Below are positions 24,316-33,782 of a stretch of 64,000 bases of DNA, piece after piece. The translations under genes and the position numbers were made by a program. The DNA comes from Scybalousia_A sp964639765. GTDB taxonomy: Bacteria; Bacteroidota; Bacteroidia; Bacteroidales; P3. Where the stretch lies: positions 1 through 64,000 of the forward strand of contig CAZXEN010000005.1 in the NCBI GenBank assembly GCA_964639765.1, in the 5' to 3' direction. The stretch's first letter is position 1. Every line of letters begins with the position of its first letter. The notes under the pieces are model-generated. The model saw only the letters and a list, made by a program, of their open reading frames with translations. It had not been told where the DNA came from and ran no database searches.

Positions 24316-26037
24316 TTAATTATTTATTGTTACCACTCCACATTTGCCGTCTATACGCAAGATAACGTAAGGCCTGTTCATAAGCGTTGAAGCATTCAGC
24401 ATCAGCATTGTCATACTTAATGAAGTTTTGCTTGACTGCAACAAGGTGTCTATTGTATTAAAGTTTCTGTCTATAACCAATATCTTCTTGTCCTTGACAA
24501 CCAAAGCCTGATTGTTTACAAAAGATGATACTCTTTCGAAATGCTTGTCTGTCAATGGCTGCTGAGTTTTTGTATCTATGTAGGTCCAACCTTGTTTGTC
24601 CTTAACAGTAAGGATTCCATCTTTTTCCACTCCTATCTCAAGATATTTGGTTTTAAGTTCCTGACCTGTTGCATATAGTCTTGTTGTCTCGTTTTTATAA
24701 GTGTATTCTATATAATTATCCAATACGAAAAGTTTTTTTACTTTCGGGAACTCCTGTTTTTCTGCTTTGTCATTAAGAAGAAGAGAATTTTTCTTGCCTG
24801 CATAGAATACAACATAAGAACGCTTATCTGAAATCTTGACTTTTTCATATTCAAAAGGCACTGTTACTTCCCCTTTCAAGTTTATTGCTCCCCATTTCTT
24901 GCCATTTCTAAGTATGACATTATCACTTACCATTCCTAAAGCTTCATAGTATTTTGGCGGAATAAGCCAGCCATCACGTGAAGACATAACTCCATAACTC
25001 AAAAAAGAGTCTGCAACAAAAACAACATTGTCATCTGAGTAGGAGACAAAGCCTGATATATTGCCTTCGTAATAAGCTATGAGCTGGTTCTTTTTATTCA
25101 AAATAAAAGAAACTCCTTCATTTTCCGCAACAAAAAAAGTATCCGTATCAACATTTACAACTTGCACCCGTTCATAAGCAGGTGGTACGTAAAGAACATA
25201 GTCTGAACCTATAATACCTCTTTTCCCATCTTCAGTAATATTAAAGTAAGATGGATAAAGTGTAGGTTCTATCACCTGATACAATGGCTGGAACAAAATT
25301 TCTCCTTCTTCGTCAAACAAAGCTTGCTTTCCTGTTGGTAAATAAGCTTTAATATAGAATTTATCTCCTTTGTTTATCAACTGTACATCATCAAAATACG
25401 GCTGGGATTTCATTTCTCCTTTTGCACCAAGAAATCCCCAGACTCTCAAACCGTCCCTTATACCTATAAAAGCATATAATTTCCCATCAATAACTGGTTG
25501 TATCTGTAGATATTTTGCTTCTGTATAAGGATTGCCAAGAGCGTCCATCAGACCATAGGCACCATTTTTACGGTATATGACTGTATTGTTTATCTTTGAA
25601 AGAATCTCAACATCATCTCCAAGTATCTGTTTTCCGTCTTTTCCTATAAGCATAAACTTTTCGCCATCATACACCAAAGCAGAGCCATTTGAAAAAACAT
25701 TCAAAGGAGATTTGTCTGAACGGTTATAGTTTACATCCAAAAAATATTGAGGTTCTGCTATGATATTTCCGTTTATGTCTGCAAAACCTGCCTTTCCGTC
25801 CTGAATAAAAGCCACTATATCATCACCAAAATTGTCTATTGCCTCGTATCTGCAAGGAATTACAGTCTGATTTCCTTTTATTATTCCCCACAATCCATTT
25901 TCTTTTACTGCAAAGTATTCATTATCCAAAGCTTTCAGTGAGTCATATTTAAAATCAACGCTGACCTTGTACATACTCTGACCTTGTACAAAACCAATGA
26001 ACAGCAACGCTACACACAAAAAGTTCAATCTTTTCAT
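24316..26037 (-). CDS. Secreted WG-repeat protein
   Basis: The 573-residue protein has a signal peptide (about 1-20) and repeated units of about 45-50 residues of the type G-x-W/K-G-x(I/L)-x-x-G-x-x-V/I-x-P-x-Y (for example GLWGIIKGNQTVIPCRYEAI, GKKWGAINLKGEVTVPFEYE), which are WG (KWG) repeats. At least six can be counted, with spacing becoming irregular in the middle. WG-repeat proteins are common in Bacteroidetes envelopes and are thought to be binding scaffolds; the ligand is unknown. It heads a two-gene unit with the DUF4831-like gene. Confidence 0.85.
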   Translation of the reverse strand: MKRLNFLCVALLFIGFVQGQSMYKVSVDFKYDSLKALDNEYFAVKENGLWGIIKGNQTVIPCRYEAIDNFGDDIVAFIQDGKAGFADINGNIIAEPQYFLDVNYNRSDKSPLNVFSNGSALVYDGEKFMLIGKDGKQILGDDVEILSKINNTVIYRKNGAYGLMDALGNPYTEAKYLQIQPVIDGKLYAFIGIRDGLRVWGFLGAKGEMKSQPYFDDVQLINKGDKFYIKAYLPTGKQALFDEEGEILFQPLYQVIEPTLYPSYFNITEDGKRGIIGSDYVLYVPPAYERVQVVNVDTDTFFVAENEGVSFILNKKNQLIAYYEGNISGFVSYSDDNVVFVADSFLSYGVMSSRDGWLIPPKYYEALGMVSDNVILRNGKKWGAINLKGEVTVPFEYEKVKISDKRSYVVFYAGKKNSLLLNDKAEKQEFPKVKKLFVLDNYIEYTYKNETTRLYATGQELKTKYLEIGVEKDGILTVKDKQGWTYIDTKTQQPLTDKHFERVSSFVNNQALVVKDKKILVIDRNFNTIDTLLQSSKTSLSMTMLMLNASTLMNRPYVILRIDGKCGVVTINN

Positions 26038-26077
26038 AGTATTATCGGTTATATTGTTTATTTTACTATCCGCTGAT

Positions 26078-26086
26078 GCAAAATTA
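26078..26086 (-). promoter_or_regulatory. -7 promoter box (TAATTTTGC) for the WG-repeat/DUF4831 unit
   Basis: Minus-strand TAATTTTGC, preceded by ATATTG, lies 41 bp before the ATG at 26037. Confidence 0.75.
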
Positions 26087-26368
26087 CAATATTTTCTTGT
26101 TTTATCTTATTTTTCAAGGTTAAAATAATGATATGTACTTAATATCTCTCCGTAAATCTGAATGTGAAAGCAGCAATAGAGCAATATCCTGCTGTGAAAG
26201 AGAAGTGTATTTCAGTAATGTCGCGGGCAATTTTGAGACAAAACAAAAAACAATTCCGTGAAAAACGATGACAAACAAATCTCTAACAGTGGATCGTTTA
26301 TCATTGCTGGTGGAAAATCTGCCTGATTCTGTCAAATGCAACTATTCATAAAACAGAAATATGCCTTA
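26087..26368. other. Non-coding stretch upstream of the WG-repeat gene
   Basis: This region holds no recognisable gene. A 73-codon open frame on the minus strand (26120-26341) starts with TTG, has no ribosome-binding site and matches nothing I know. The region may include the -33 element and regulatory DNA for the promoter at 26078-26086. Confidence 0.4.
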
Positions 26369-26487
26369 CAAAAAAAAAGAGTTGGATTTTATCTTCAAAA
26401 TTCAACTCTTTTTGGTATAAAATTCAAGATGTTTTTTCTAAAAACGAAGATGTTTCAGCCAATAGGCTTGAAGATGTTTTCTACCCA
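26369..26487. repeat. 21-22 bp word array D, with built-in terminator for cstA
   Basis: Plus-strand words TCAACTC (26402), TCAAGAT (26424) and CGAAGAT (26445) are spaced 22 and 21 bp; TGAAGAT follows at 26469 after 24 bp. A minus-strand copy (GAGTTGG at 26379-26385) pairs with the first word: a 17-bp stem AAAAAGAGTTGGATTTT / AAAATTCAACTCTTTTT with loop ATCTTC and flanking A/T-runs makes a textbook bidirectional terminator. The array reaches into the cstA stop codon (26481-26483). Confidence 0.82.
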
Positions 26488-27926
26488 ACAATGCTCTTTT
26501 TGTATTTTCTTGCCCATAGAATGAACATACCCAAGAACAATACAGACATAACAAGTCCGCATGCAAGACCTATATTATAGTCTATATGAAAACCTTCTGG
26601 AGCGGAAAGAATATAAGTAAAGCATACAGCAGTCATAAACATGGCTGGAATAATAGTTATAAAGAAATATCTGTGGTTTTTATACAGATACACTGTACAA
26701 GCCCACAGAGTAAAAATACTCAAAGTCTGATTGCTCCATGCAAAATATCTCCAAAGAACATCTGCGTTCAGGCTCATAACAATGAAAGTAACTACAAATA
26801 CAGGCAGAGCCACTGCCAAACGCTTTAACAACGGCTTCTGGTCAAAATGGAAAAAATCCGCTATTATAAGTCTTGCACTTCTTAAAGCAGTATCCCCGCT
26901 CGTTATAGGAGCAACAATAACTCCGATAATTGCAAGTATTCCTCCGAATGTACCTAACCAGCCCTTACAAATCGCAGCTACGATTTCAGCTGTTTCGTGT
27001 CCTTGTGCAGAATATTTCTGTAATGCCTCTATTCCGTTGGCACAATCAGGAAACATACTTGAAAAGAACGAAGAAGCACTTGCGGCCCATATCAAAGCTA
27101 CAATTCCTTCTGTAATCATAGCACCATAAAAAACTCTTCTTCCATATTTTTCATTGGTAATACAACGAGCCATGAGAGGAGACTGTGTTGCGTGGAAACC
27201 ACTTATTGCTCCACAGGCTATGGAAACAAACATCATTGGAAAAATCGGAAAACCTTTTGGATGCATACCTTTCAGGTTACCCCATATTTCCGGAATCGGT
27301 GCATTGGTTCTAAAAATTGAGAAGAGAAGTCCAAGTGCCATAAATATGAAAATAAAACCGAAGACAGGATATATTTTTCCTATTATCTTATCTACAGGAA
27401 GCAATGTCGCAAAAATATAATAACTGAACACTATGATTGCAAAGACGGTAACACTTATTCCTGGCAGCAGGTCATGTAGAAGAGCTGCAGGTTGGGAAAC
27501 AAAAACGGCTCCCACCAATACTAATAAGACTATAGTAAACAGAAGCATCAGTGTCTTTACTCCTTTTCCGAGCTGAGAACCCACTATTTCTGTAAGAGAA
27601 GCACCATTCTGACGAATACTTATCATAGCAGAAATAAAATCATGTACTGCTCCTCCAAATATACATCCAAAAACAATCCAAAGAAAAGCTGCAGGTCCAA
27701 ACATTATACCCATAACGGCTCCAAAAATTGGTCCTGTTCCTGCAATATTAAGAAATTGAATAAGAAAAAGTTTCCACCATGGCATTGGGATATAATCCAC
27801 TCCGTCGGGGTTGGCGATAGCGGGGGTTTTTCTGTTGGTATCGGTTTTAAAGACTTTTTCGGCGAATTTGCCGTAAGTAAAATAGCCGATAACCAAGAGC
27901 AGTAATGCGATAATAAAACTAATCAT
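26481..27926 (-). CDS. cstA: Carbon starvation protein CstA family transporter
   Basis: The 481-residue membrane protein has about twelve or more transmembrane helices. Signatures of CstA include PMPWWKLFLIQFLNIAGTGPIFG, GCIFGGAVHDFISAMISIRQNGASL and ISGFHATQSPLMARC. CstA-family proteins take up pyruvate or peptides. The form here is the shorter one (about 480 against about 700 residues in E. coli), as is usual in Bacteroidetes. It lies 13 bp after the topA stop on the same strand, so readthrough from topA is possible. Its terminator is the word array D. Confidence 0.9.
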   Translation of the reverse strand: MISFIIALLLLVIGYFTYGKFAEKVFKTDTNRKTPAIANPDGVDYIPMPWWKLFLIQFLNIAGTGPIFGAVMGIMFGPAAFLWIVFGCIFGGAVHDFISAMISIRQNGASLTEIVGSQLGKGVKTLMLLFTIVLLVLVGAVFVSQPAALLHDLLPGISVTVFAIIVFSYYIFATLLPVDKIIGKIYPVFGFIFIFMALGLLFSIFRTNAPIPEIWGNLKGMHPKGFPIFPMMFVSIACGAISGFHATQSPLMARCITNEKYGRRVFYGAMITEGIVALIWAASASSFFSSMFPDCANGIEALQKYSAQGHETAEIVAAICKGWLGTFGGILAIIGVIVAPITSGDTALRSARLIIADFFHFDQKPLLKRLAVALPVFVVTFIVMSLNADVLWRYFAWSNQTLSIFTLWACTVYLYKNHRYFFITIIPAMFMTAVCFTYILSAPEGFHIDYNIGLACGLVMSVLFLGMFILWARKYKKSIVG

Positions 27927-27939
27927 AACAAAGAGAGAT

Positions 27940-30408
27940 TTATTTTCCTATTATTTTGTTCACTTCTTCTTCTGAGAGTTCTGCGGATGTTTTTCCTTTG
28001 GGAATGCGATAGTTTTTGCCATTGTATCTGATATATTCTCCAAATCTTCCTGACAGCAGTTCTGCTCCGGAGAAGAATGTTTTCAAGGGCTTGTGGGTGG
28101 AGGCGGATTGTTTTTTGCCTGCGAGTATATCCAAGACGTCCTGCTCTGAAAGAGAATATGCGTCTGTTGTTTTTGGTATTCTGTAGTTGGTGTTGTCATA
28201 GGAGAGATACAAGCCAAAGCGTCCGTATTTCAGTTCTATGGGTTTGTTGTCTTTGAGACATATTGTCTTGGGTAGAGATTTTTTTATGTCGTCTGTCTTC
28301 AGTTTTTTGTCTATCAGTGGTATGCATTCTTGTGCTGTGACTGTATAGGGGTCCATGATTTTTGCAAGAGAGACGTTGGTATCGCCCCATTTGATGTAGG
28401 CACCAAAGCGTCCTATGGAAGCAAGGATTTCTTTTCCCTGGTATTCTCCTACTTTGCGAGGAAGAGCGAACAGGCTCAGTGCTTCTTCCAAGGTTATGGA
28501 GGAGATAGACTGGTCATTTCGCAAAGAGGAGAAAAGAGGTTTTTCTTCGTCGCTGTTCTCTCCTATCTGTATCATTGCTCCATAGCGGCCTATTTTGGCA
28601 TAGACGTTTCTTTTTGTCTTAGGGTCTTTTCCCAGCAAGCGTTCTCCTTTCTGTTTTTCGGAATGTTCTTTTGTGTAGGCTACTTCTTTTTCAAAAGGGG
28701 CATAGAACTGGGAGAGCATCTTGTGCCAGTCTTCCTTGCCTTGGGCTATTTTGTCAAAACGTTCTTCCACTTCAGCGGTGAAGTTATAGTCCATTATGTC
28801 TTTGAAGTTCTGTACGAGGAAATTGTTGACGATTACACCCATGTCTGTAGGGGTAAGTTTGTTTGTCTCCTTTCCATAGTTTTCGTTTTCCTGACGGGAG
28901 GTTATATCTCCGTTCTCCAGAAGGATAATCTCTATGTTGCGTGATTGGGAAGGTGTGTTTCGTTTTTCAACGTAGTCTCTTTTCTGTATTGTAGAGATAG
29001 TAGGAGCGTATGTTGAAGGACGTCCGATTCCAAGGTCTTCAAGTTTTTTTACCAAAGTGGCTTCGTTGTAGCGAGGGAGAGGAGAGGTAAAATGTTTTCT
29101 GGCTGTGGAGTTTTTCAGAGTCAGACATTCTCCTTGCCTTATCTCGGGTATGTGGTTGCTTTCCTGCTTTTGTTCGTCTTCTTCATCCACAGAGACTGAG
29201 TAAAGTTTCAAGAAGCCGTCAAACAACATCACTTCTGCATTGGAGATAAAACAGTTCTCGTCGTTGCTTATGGATATTTGGATATTGGTCTTTTCCATTT
29301 TTGCTTCAGCCATTTGAGAGGCGACCATTCTTTTCCATATAAGTGAGTAGAGACGTTTTTGGTAGTTGTCGGATGTGGTAAGTTCTCTTATGCTCAGCTG
29401 TGTTGGACGGATGGCTTCGTGTGCTTCCTGTGCTCCTTTGGTCTTGGTGGTGAATTTTCTTGTCTTCAGGTATTCTTTCCCGAAGGTTCTGTTTATCTCT
29501 TCTTTTGCCATGGCCAGAGCCAAATCAGAGAGATTGACAGAGTCAGTCCTCATGTAGGTTATCAGTCCTTCTTCATAGAGTTGTTGGGCAATGGTCATGG
29601 TCTGCTGAACAGAGAAACCGAGTTTGCGTGATGCTTCCTGCTGGAGTGTGGATGTTGTGAAAGGAGGAGGTGGTGTCTGTTTGGCAGGACGTTTTTCTAC
29701 TGATTCCACTGTAAAGTGGGCCTTTTTGCAGTTTTCAAAAAAACTTAGGGCTTCTGCTTTTGTGGGAAACTTTTTGTTGAGGTCTGCCTTCAGGACACTT
29801 TTGCCGTCAGGAGTAAGGAAAAGAGCAGAGACTTTGAAACTTTCTGTTGATACAAAGTTTTTTATCTCTTCTTCCCTCTCAACTATCAGACGCACTGCAA
29901 CGCTTTGGACTCTTCCTGCAGAAAGAGCAGGCTTTATCTTTCGCCACAATATAGGAGAGATTTCATAGCCTACTATTCTGTCTAGGACTCTTCGTGCTTG
30001 TTGTGCATTGACAAGATTGATGTCTATGTCTCTTGGATTTTCAACAGCATGAAGTATGGCAGTCTTTGTTATTTCATTGAAAACTATACGTTTTGTTGCT
30101 TTGTCTTTCAGGTTAAGGGCTTCTTTCAGATGCCATGCAATTGCTTCTCCTTCACGGTCTTCATCACTTGCAAGCCAGACTGTTTTCGCTTCCTTTACTT
30201 CTTTTTTTAGTTCTTTTACTACCTTTTGTTTATCCTCCGGTATAATATAATCAGGCTCAAAACCATTCTCTATATCTATCCCCAGTTTGTTCTTTTCCAA
30301 ATCCCTTATATGTCCATAAGATGATTTCACCTTGAAGTCCTTGCCTAAATATTTTTCTATCGTCTTTGCCTTTGATGGAGACTCCACTATTACTAAATTA
30401 TCAGCCAT
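27940..30408 (-). CDS. topA: DNA topoisomerase I
   Basis: The type IA topoisomerase relaxes negative supercoils. From the ATG at 30408 it has 822 residues. It has the TOPRIM domain (NLVIVESPSKAKTIEKYLG and ASDEDREGEAIAWHL), the active-site Tyr in LITYMRTDS, and the LVKKLEDLGIGRPSTYAPTI block. Instead of C-terminal zinc fingers it ends with several topoisomerase C-terminal repeats (GRYGAMIQIG, GRFGAYIKWGD, GRFGLYLSYD, GRFGEYIRYNGKNYRIPKG), the Bacteroidetes arrangement. A GTG at 30427-30429 is in frame upstream, but ATG gives the conserved start MADNLVIVES. The promoter box lies at 30472-30480. Confidence 0.95.
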   Translation of the reverse strand: MADNLVIVESPSKAKTIEKYLGKDFKVKSSYGHIRDLEKNKLGIDIENGFEPDYIIPEDKQKVVKELKKEVKEAKTVWLASDEDREGEAIAWHLKEALNLKDKATKRIVFNEITKTAILHAVENPRDIDINLVNAQQARRVLDRIVGYEISPILWRKIKPALSAGRVQSVAVRLIVEREEEIKNFVSTESFKVSALFLTPDGKSVLKADLNKKFPTKAEALSFFENCKKAHFTVESVEKRPAKQTPPPPFTTSTLQQEASRKLGFSVQQTMTIAQQLYEEGLITYMRTDSVNLSDLALAMAKEEINRTFGKEYLKTRKFTTKTKGAQEAHEAIRPTQLSIRELTTSDNYQKRLYSLIWKRMVASQMAEAKMEKTNIQISISNDENCFISNAEVMLFDGFLKLYSVSVDEEDEQKQESNHIPEIRQGECLTLKNSTARKHFTSPLPRYNEATLVKKLEDLGIGRPSTYAPTISTIQKRDYVEKRNTPSQSRNIEIILLENGDITSRQENENYGKETNKLTPTDMGVIVNNFLVQNFKDIMDYNFTAEVEERFDKIAQGKEDWHKMLSQFYAPFEKEVAYTKEHSEKQKGERLLGKDPKTKRNVYAKIGRYGAMIQIGENSDEEKPLFSSLRNDQSISSITLEEALSLFALPRKVGEYQGKEILASIGRFGAYIKWGDTNVSLAKIMDPYTVTAQECIPLIDKKLKTDDIKKSLPKTICLKDNKPIELKYGRFGLYLSYDNTNYRIPKTTDAYSLSEQDVLDILAGKKQSASTHKPLKTFFSGAELLSGRFGEYIRYNGKNYRIPKGKTSAELSEEEVNKIIGK

Positions 30409-30471
30409 TACGTTTTGTATATTAGTCACATTCTGCTTTTAAAGACACCAATTTTAAAAAATTTTTGAGCT

Positions 30472-30480
30472 GCAAAATTA
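30472..30480 (-). promoter_or_regulatory. -7 promoter box (TAATTTTGC) for topA
   Basis: Minus-strand TAATTTTGC lies 63 bp before the topA ATG. The diverging protease promoter is about 55 bp away on the other strand. Confidence 0.75.
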
Positions 30481-30532
30481 CAATAATAAATTTGAATTGA
30501 ACAAATTTTTCTTTATTTCGGCAAAAAAATAG

Positions 30533-30541
30533 TATTTTTGC
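30533..30541 (+). promoter_or_regulatory. -7 promoter box (TATTTTTGC) for the subtilisin-like protease
   Basis: TATTTTTGC ends 29 bp before the ATG at 30571. An in-frame TTG at 30538 lies inside the box, so it is not the start. Confidence 0.75.
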
Positions 30542-30570
30542 AGGCACAATATAAAAAAACATATCCGGAT

Positions 30571-32751
30571 ATGAAGAAAATATTTATTGGTTTTATCTGT
30601 CTGTTTGTTGCCGTAAGCATGGTTGCTGCACAAAATATTCATAAGCCTGCAAACTCTGTCATAAGAGGAAACGGTATCAACACTTTTCTCTCTCATAGGA
30701 AGAGCATCAATCCTGCATTGAAGGATGCTTTTTCGGAAAGGTTTTGTTTGTACTCCATCAATGGCAAGGAATATATATCTTTGTTGCTAAGGGTGAGCGA
30801 AGACAATGACCTTGTTTTCCTTAAGAACTATGACATCATCTTTGGTTCCCGTCAAGGAAGGGTAGTCACTCTAAAGATAAACACAGAGCAGTTGGAGAGA
30901 TTTTGTGAAGAAGGTTCCATAATTGAAATAGAAACTGCCCGTAAGTCAATACAACCTATGCTTAACAGGGCAAGACAAATCATGCATGTAGAAGAAGTAT
31001 GGAATGGTTTTGAACTGCTGGAAGGATATACAGGCAAAGATGTCATAATAGGAGTGGCTGACTGGGGAATAGACTATACTCATCCTAATTTTTATGACAG
31101 TCTTATGCAGGATTACAGAATTTTGGCTGCATGGGACCAGTTCAGACAACAAGGACCTGCTCCTGGAGGTTTCTCTTACGGAACTTTGATAGAAGGAGAA
31201 ACAAATCTGCTGGCAGCACAAAGCGATACTTCCAATACATATAAATATGGCTATCATTCCACCCATGTTGCTGGCATAACAGGAGGTGGTGGAGCTGGAA
31301 CATTGTATAAAGGTATGGCACCAGAGGCAAAATGGCTGTTCTGTACCTGGATACCTGACGAAACATCTGTGCTGGATGCCTACGTATGGATGAAAAACTA
31401 TGCTAAAAGCGTGGGAAAACGTCTGGTGATAAACAATTCTTGGGGATTGTACAACTATGGTACCATGGATGGTTCGTCTATGTTGGACGAATTTATAAAT
31501 AACATGTCAGACAATGACAGTGTTGTTTTTATAGTTTCTTCAGGCAACAATGGAAATGAGAAATTTCACCTAAGAGCAGACTTTGCAGATGAAGAAAATC
31601 CTGTGGATACTATAAGGACAGAAGTAGGATTTGGAACGGAATCAGTAAAGAACTATTGGGGAGAAGCAGTTACACTGCAAGGGGAAGACAACACCAACTT
31701 TACTTCAAGGATAGAAATCTACGACAGACACTGGATAAAATTACATGAAAGTGATGTCTTGGAGTGTAACGGAAACGTTATCTCGGATACAATGTTTGTA
31801 GTGGAAGAAGGAGATACCATTATTTACAGAGCTTCTTCCCGCTATCCGACAGATAATATTCATTTGGTGGATTGGGAAATCAGGAAAACGAAACTAAGCA
31901 ACAGCTTTACCCATGTTGTCCTTGTTGTCAGTGCAGAAGAAGGTGCTGTTCATGCATGGAATGTTGCTTGTCTCAGTACGGCAGTAGGCAATTGGGGATA
32001 TGATTTCATGTCTTCTCAGGAAGGATACCTTCTTGGCAATGATGAATACGGCATCAGCGAACCTGCTCTTGCAGAGAAAGTAATAACCGTTGGAGCAAGC
32101 AGGATAAGAAGAGTAAATGTTCCTCCTCTTTTGGCATTGTTTTCGTCAAAAGGTCCTACTCTGTGTCCTTATCTGAAACCTGAGATAGTTGCTCCTGGTC
32201 AGGATATTATGTCTTCCATCTCTTCTTTTACAACAGAGAGTGTAAACATTACTGCAACGGCTCCTTTCAATGACAAAGACTATCCTTTTGCTGCTATATC
32301 AGGCACTTCCATGTCCTGCCCTATGGTAACAGGAAGTGTTGCCCTTATATTGGAAGCCAATCCTACGCTTTCTCCGGATGAGATAAAACAAATAATTATT
32401 CAGACTGCAGATACCAATGTCAATACAGGCACTTGTCCAAACGACACTTGGGGCTATGGACACTTGAATGTATACAACGCTGTTAAAATGGCTGAAAACA
32501 ATGTAGGTCTTAACAATGTGAATGTTGCCAATACCATAAAAGTCTATCCTAATCCTGCAGAAGATTTTCTATATTTCGGCAATGATGATTTCAAAGGTGA
32601 GGCTTATGTCTTTGATATGATGGGAAGAAAACTTCTCTCCTCTGCCCTACACGACAAATCCATAGACATATCTTCGCTAAACAGCGGTATTTATATGCTT
32701 TATGTGAAGGATAACGGTGTTGTATACCAAACTAAATTTGTAAAAAAATAA
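30571..32751 (+). CDS. Subtilisin-like (S8) serine protease with T9SS sorting tail
   Basis: The 726-residue protein has a signal peptide (about 1-20, ending VAAQ), a prodomain-like region (about 21-145) and an S8 catalytic domain with Asp164 in VADWGID, His232 in STHVAGI and Ser580 in SGTSMSCP. A beta-rich insert (about 340-470) separates the oxyanion region (SSGNNGNE) from the Ser motif. The C-terminus (about 655-726) is a type A Por sorting domain: VYPNPAEDFLYF, VFDMMGRKLL, LNSGIYMLYV and a basic end. The enzyme is thus predicted to be exported and attached or released by T9SS, probably for protein breakdown outside the cell. Start set by the promoter box and signal peptide. Confidence 0.92.
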   Translation: MKKIFIGFICLFVAVSMVAAQNIHKPANSVIRGNGINTFLSHRKSINPALKDAFSERFCLYSINGKEYISLLLRVSEDNDLVFLKNYDIIFGSRQGRVVTLKINTEQLERFCEEGSIIEIETARKSIQPMLNRARQIMHVEEVWNGFELLEGYTGKDVIIGVADWGIDYTHPNFYDSLMQDYRILAAWDQFRQQGPAPGGFSYGTLIEGETNLLAAQSDTSNTYKYGYHSTHVAGITGGGGAGTLYKGMAPEAKWLFCTWIPDETSVLDAYVWMKNYAKSVGKRLVINNSWGLYNYGTMDGSSMLDEFINNMSDNDSVVFIVSSGNNGNEKFHLRADFADEENPVDTIRTEVGFGTESVKNYWGEAVTLQGEDNTNFTSRIEIYDRHWIKLHESDVLECNGNVISDTMFVVEEGDTIIYRASSRYPTDNIHLVDWEIRKTKLSNSFTHVVLVVSAEEGAVHAWNVACLSTAVGNWGYDFMSSQEGYLLGNDEYGISEPALAEKVITVGASRIRRVNVPPLLALFSSKGPTLCPYLKPEIVAPGQDIMSSISSFTTESVNITATAPFNDKDYPFAAISGTSMSCPMVTGSVALILEANPTLSPDEIKQIIIQTADTNVNTGTCPNDTWGYGHLNVYNAVKMAENNVGLNNVNVANTIKVYPNPAEDFLYFGNDDFKGEAYVFDMMGRKLLSSALHDKSIDISSLNSGIYMLYVKDNGVVYQTKFVKK

Positions 32752-32792
32752 AAAAAATCTTCTTTTATATATGGCATAAAACAAAAAAAGTG

Positions 32793-32801
32793 TATTTTTG
32801 C
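32793..32801 (+). promoter_or_regulatory. -7 promoter box (TATTTTTGC) for gcvH
   Basis: TATTTTTGC lies about 93 bp before the gcvH start, leaving a leader of about 85 nt with no recognised riboswitch. Confidence 0.72.
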
Positions 32802-32893
32802 AAAACAAAACATGTGCTTTGGGGTCTTTTTAGGACTTAAAGACAGATAAAGAGTGAAAATTATAAGTATAAACAAATAAAAACAAAAGACAT

Positions 32894-33274
32894 ATGAATA
32901 TTCCACAAAATTTAAAGTATTCAGAAGACCATGAATGGTTGAGAATAGAAGGCAATGAAGCATACATAGGTATCAGTGACTATGCACAACACGAACTTGG
33001 TGATATAGTTTTTGTTGATGTTGATACAGAAGGTGAAGAACTATCAGCAGGAGATACTTTTGGTTCTATAGAAGCAGTCAAGACTGTTTCAGATCTTTTG
33101 ATGCCTGTTTCCGGTAAAGTATTGGAGGTAAATTCTGCTTTGGAAGACAATGCAGCTGCTATCAATTCCGACCCTTATGGTGAAGGCTGGATTATAAAGA
33201 TTGAAATGACTGACAGTTCAGAAGCAGACAAACTTATGGATGCTACTGCTTACTCTGCACACATAGGACTTTAA
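32894..33274 (+). CDS. gcvH: Glycine cleavage system H protein
   Basis: The 126-residue lipoyl carrier shuttles the aminomethyl group between the P, T and L proteins of glycine cleavage. The lipoylation site is Lys63 in GSIEAVKTVSD, and YSEDHEWLRIEG and GDIVFVDVD are also typical. The length is normal. The other gcv genes are not in this window. A terminator follows (33296-33336). Confidence 0.97.
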   Translation: MNIPQNLKYSEDHEWLRIEGNEAYIGISDYAQHELGDIVFVDVDTEGEELSAGDTFGSIEAVKTVSDLLMPVSGKVLEVNSALEDNAAAINSDPYGEGWIIKIEMTDSSEADKLMDATAYSAHIGL

Positions 33275-33295
33275 TCTTATAATGGAAACATATTG

Positions 33296-33336
33296 AAATA
33301 AGGGTCTTGCTCTAAAAACAAAGCCCTTATTTTTTT
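33296..33336 (+). terminator. Terminator after gcvH
   Basis: AAATAAGGG (33296-33304) pairs with CCCTTATTT (33324-33332) and the stem runs into seven T. It separates gcvH from the VanZ-like gene. Confidence 0.85.
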
Positions 33337-33346
33337 ATATGGGGAA

Positions 33347-33766
33347 ATGAAAAACAAATATCTTATTAACAACAAAACATATTATACTCTTTTCGTTATT
33401 TGCACAATGTGTATAATAACTCTTCTGCTGTTGCCCTCAAGTGCATTTTCTTCTGCACCGAGGATTATGTTCTGGAAACATTCCGACAAGGTTGCCCACT
33501 TTATTATGTTCTTTGGTGAGAGTTGGCTCTTGTTCCGTTGTCTGGAATTGTCAAGGAATTATGATTTCAAGAAAATCAGCCGCATTGTCTTGTTTTCTGT
33601 CTTTATTTTTGGACTGATAACAGAAATTCTACAAGGCATTACCTACAACACTGCAAAAAGAAAGTTTTCCCTTTGGGATTTATTGTTTGACACCTTAGCC
33701 TGTATCATCGCTATAGTGATTATAAACCTGCTTGCAAAAAAATTGAAGACCAAACGTTTTTTCTAA
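33347..33766 (+). CDS. VanZ-like membrane protein
   Basis: The 139-residue protein has three to four transmembrane segments (about 13-32, 48-66, 81-98, 107-129). The core DKVAHFIMFFGESWL (47-61) and the late TEILQ...FSLWDLLFDTLA match the VanZ-like family. The family is named for a teicoplanin-resistance protein, but most members have no known role and resistance should not be assumed. It lies between a terminator and the RluA-like gene (16 bp), and is probably co-transcribed with the latter. Confidence 0.82.
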   Translation: MKNKYLINNKTYYTLFVICTMCIITLLLLPSSAFSSAPRIMFWKHSDKVAHFIMFFGESWLLFRCLELSRNYDFKKISRIVLFSVFIFGLITEILQGITYNTAKRKFSLWDLLFDTLACIIAIVIINLLAKKLKTKRFF

Positions 33767-33782
33767 AACACTAAGATTATTT

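Noticed and set aside
26120..26341. 73-codon minus-strand open frame starting with TTG
   Set aside because: There is no ribosome-binding site, no recognisable domain and no supporting neighbour; it could be a relic but cannot be supported.
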